From Hofstenia miamia (Eukaryota; Xenacoelomorpha; Acoela): a DNA stretch of 29,977 nt. A model generated the notes under the pieces. It had not been told where the DNA came from. It made no database searches and saw only the letters and a program-made list of their open reading frames with translations. The stretch lies in assembly GCA_004352715.1 (NCBI GenBank), contig SCFE01000045.1, positions 1,070,419-1,100,395 on the forward strand, written 5' to 3'. The translations under genes and the position numbers were made by a program. Within the stretch, counting starts at the first letter, position 1. Each line of letters starts with the position of its first letter. Below are positions 29,696 to 29,977 of the stretch, piece by piece.

Positions 29696-29840
29696 CAGGG
29701 TTGTAGTCTAGGGTATATGCAGGTATACGCCGTATACCTTCCACTTAAAATGATCTGCTACCGCATGCCCGCCAAATTATGTTCTTTCCATAGTGAGCCA
29801 TTTCAAAATATGTCTGGGGGGCGCTAATTTTCAAATGGCA
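29696..29840 (+). mobile_element. possible hAT-type terminus with palindrome
   Basis: CAGGGTTGTAGTCTAGGGTA starts at 29696, followed by GGTATACG-C-CGTATACC (29722-29738), a perfect 8-bp-arm palindrome, and a locally GC-richer stretch to about 29825 (GGGGGGCGC). The 5' CAGGG and the hairpin-bearing subterminal region suggest a hAT-like end. The other end would lie outside the window. Confidence 0.35.
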
Positions 29841-29977
29841 ATTAGTGTATAACCGATGTAAATTTTAAGATTACACACCTGACAATGACATATACTTAAG
29901 AAATGTTTCTTATAATAAAAAATCATAAAGATCATCAAACGTCTTATAAAAGTTGTGGTCGAGATGTACATATATAT

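Overview
The window is AT-rich (roughly 70% by eye), littered with (TA)n microsatellites, and contains no bacterial-style gene arrangement. Its recognisable content is eukaryotic: Penelope-like retroelements (PLEs) with a GIY-YIG endonuclease, non-LTR retrotransposons, mariner, Tc1-like and IS630-like DDE transposases, and a probable hAT-like repeat. One exon-sized reading frame resembles the start of a rhodopsin-class GPCR and ends at a good splice donor. Together these indicate an invertebrate animal genome assembled as a gapped draft scaffold. The sequence does not let me choose between phyla.

Layout: 1-1852 is mostly anonymous DNA with one candidate membrane-protein exon (1172-1316). A 1000-N gap follows. 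2979-4040 is a decayed non-LTR reverse transcriptase (minus strand), then another 1000-N gap. 5041-6603 is a broken PLE (plus strand): an RT fragment, an inverted piece of a second RT, then the GIY-YIG endonuclease. 6737-7015 is the GPCR-like exon (minus strand). 7016-10050 has no recognisable gene. 10070-14815 carries two and a half near-identical copies of a ~1.65 kb repeat with a probable hAT-like transposase remnant. 16349-21300 is a nested transposon cluster: a PLE linker remnant, an IS630/Tc1-like transposase, a mariner transposase and two PLE copies of one family. One of those PLE copies contains five perfect copies of a 210-bp unit. 21480, 23151 and 29696 carry hAT-type terminal sequences. 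23830-24655 is a Tc1-like transposase pseudogene (minus strand). 28008-28397 is the 3' end of another non-LTR element with a trinucleotide tail.

No transposable element here looks autonomous: every one is frameshifted, stop-containing or truncated. The features do not form a pathway; this is a transposon graveyard around one or two possible host exons. The most useful observations are about assembly and mechanism. Three isolated single 'n' characters sit between duplicated sequences and probably mark unmerged contig overlaps, so part of the apparent duplication is likely false. The 210-bp array has 12-bp matching sequence at its two outer edges, suggesting how it arose. I did not find a convincing new biological system.
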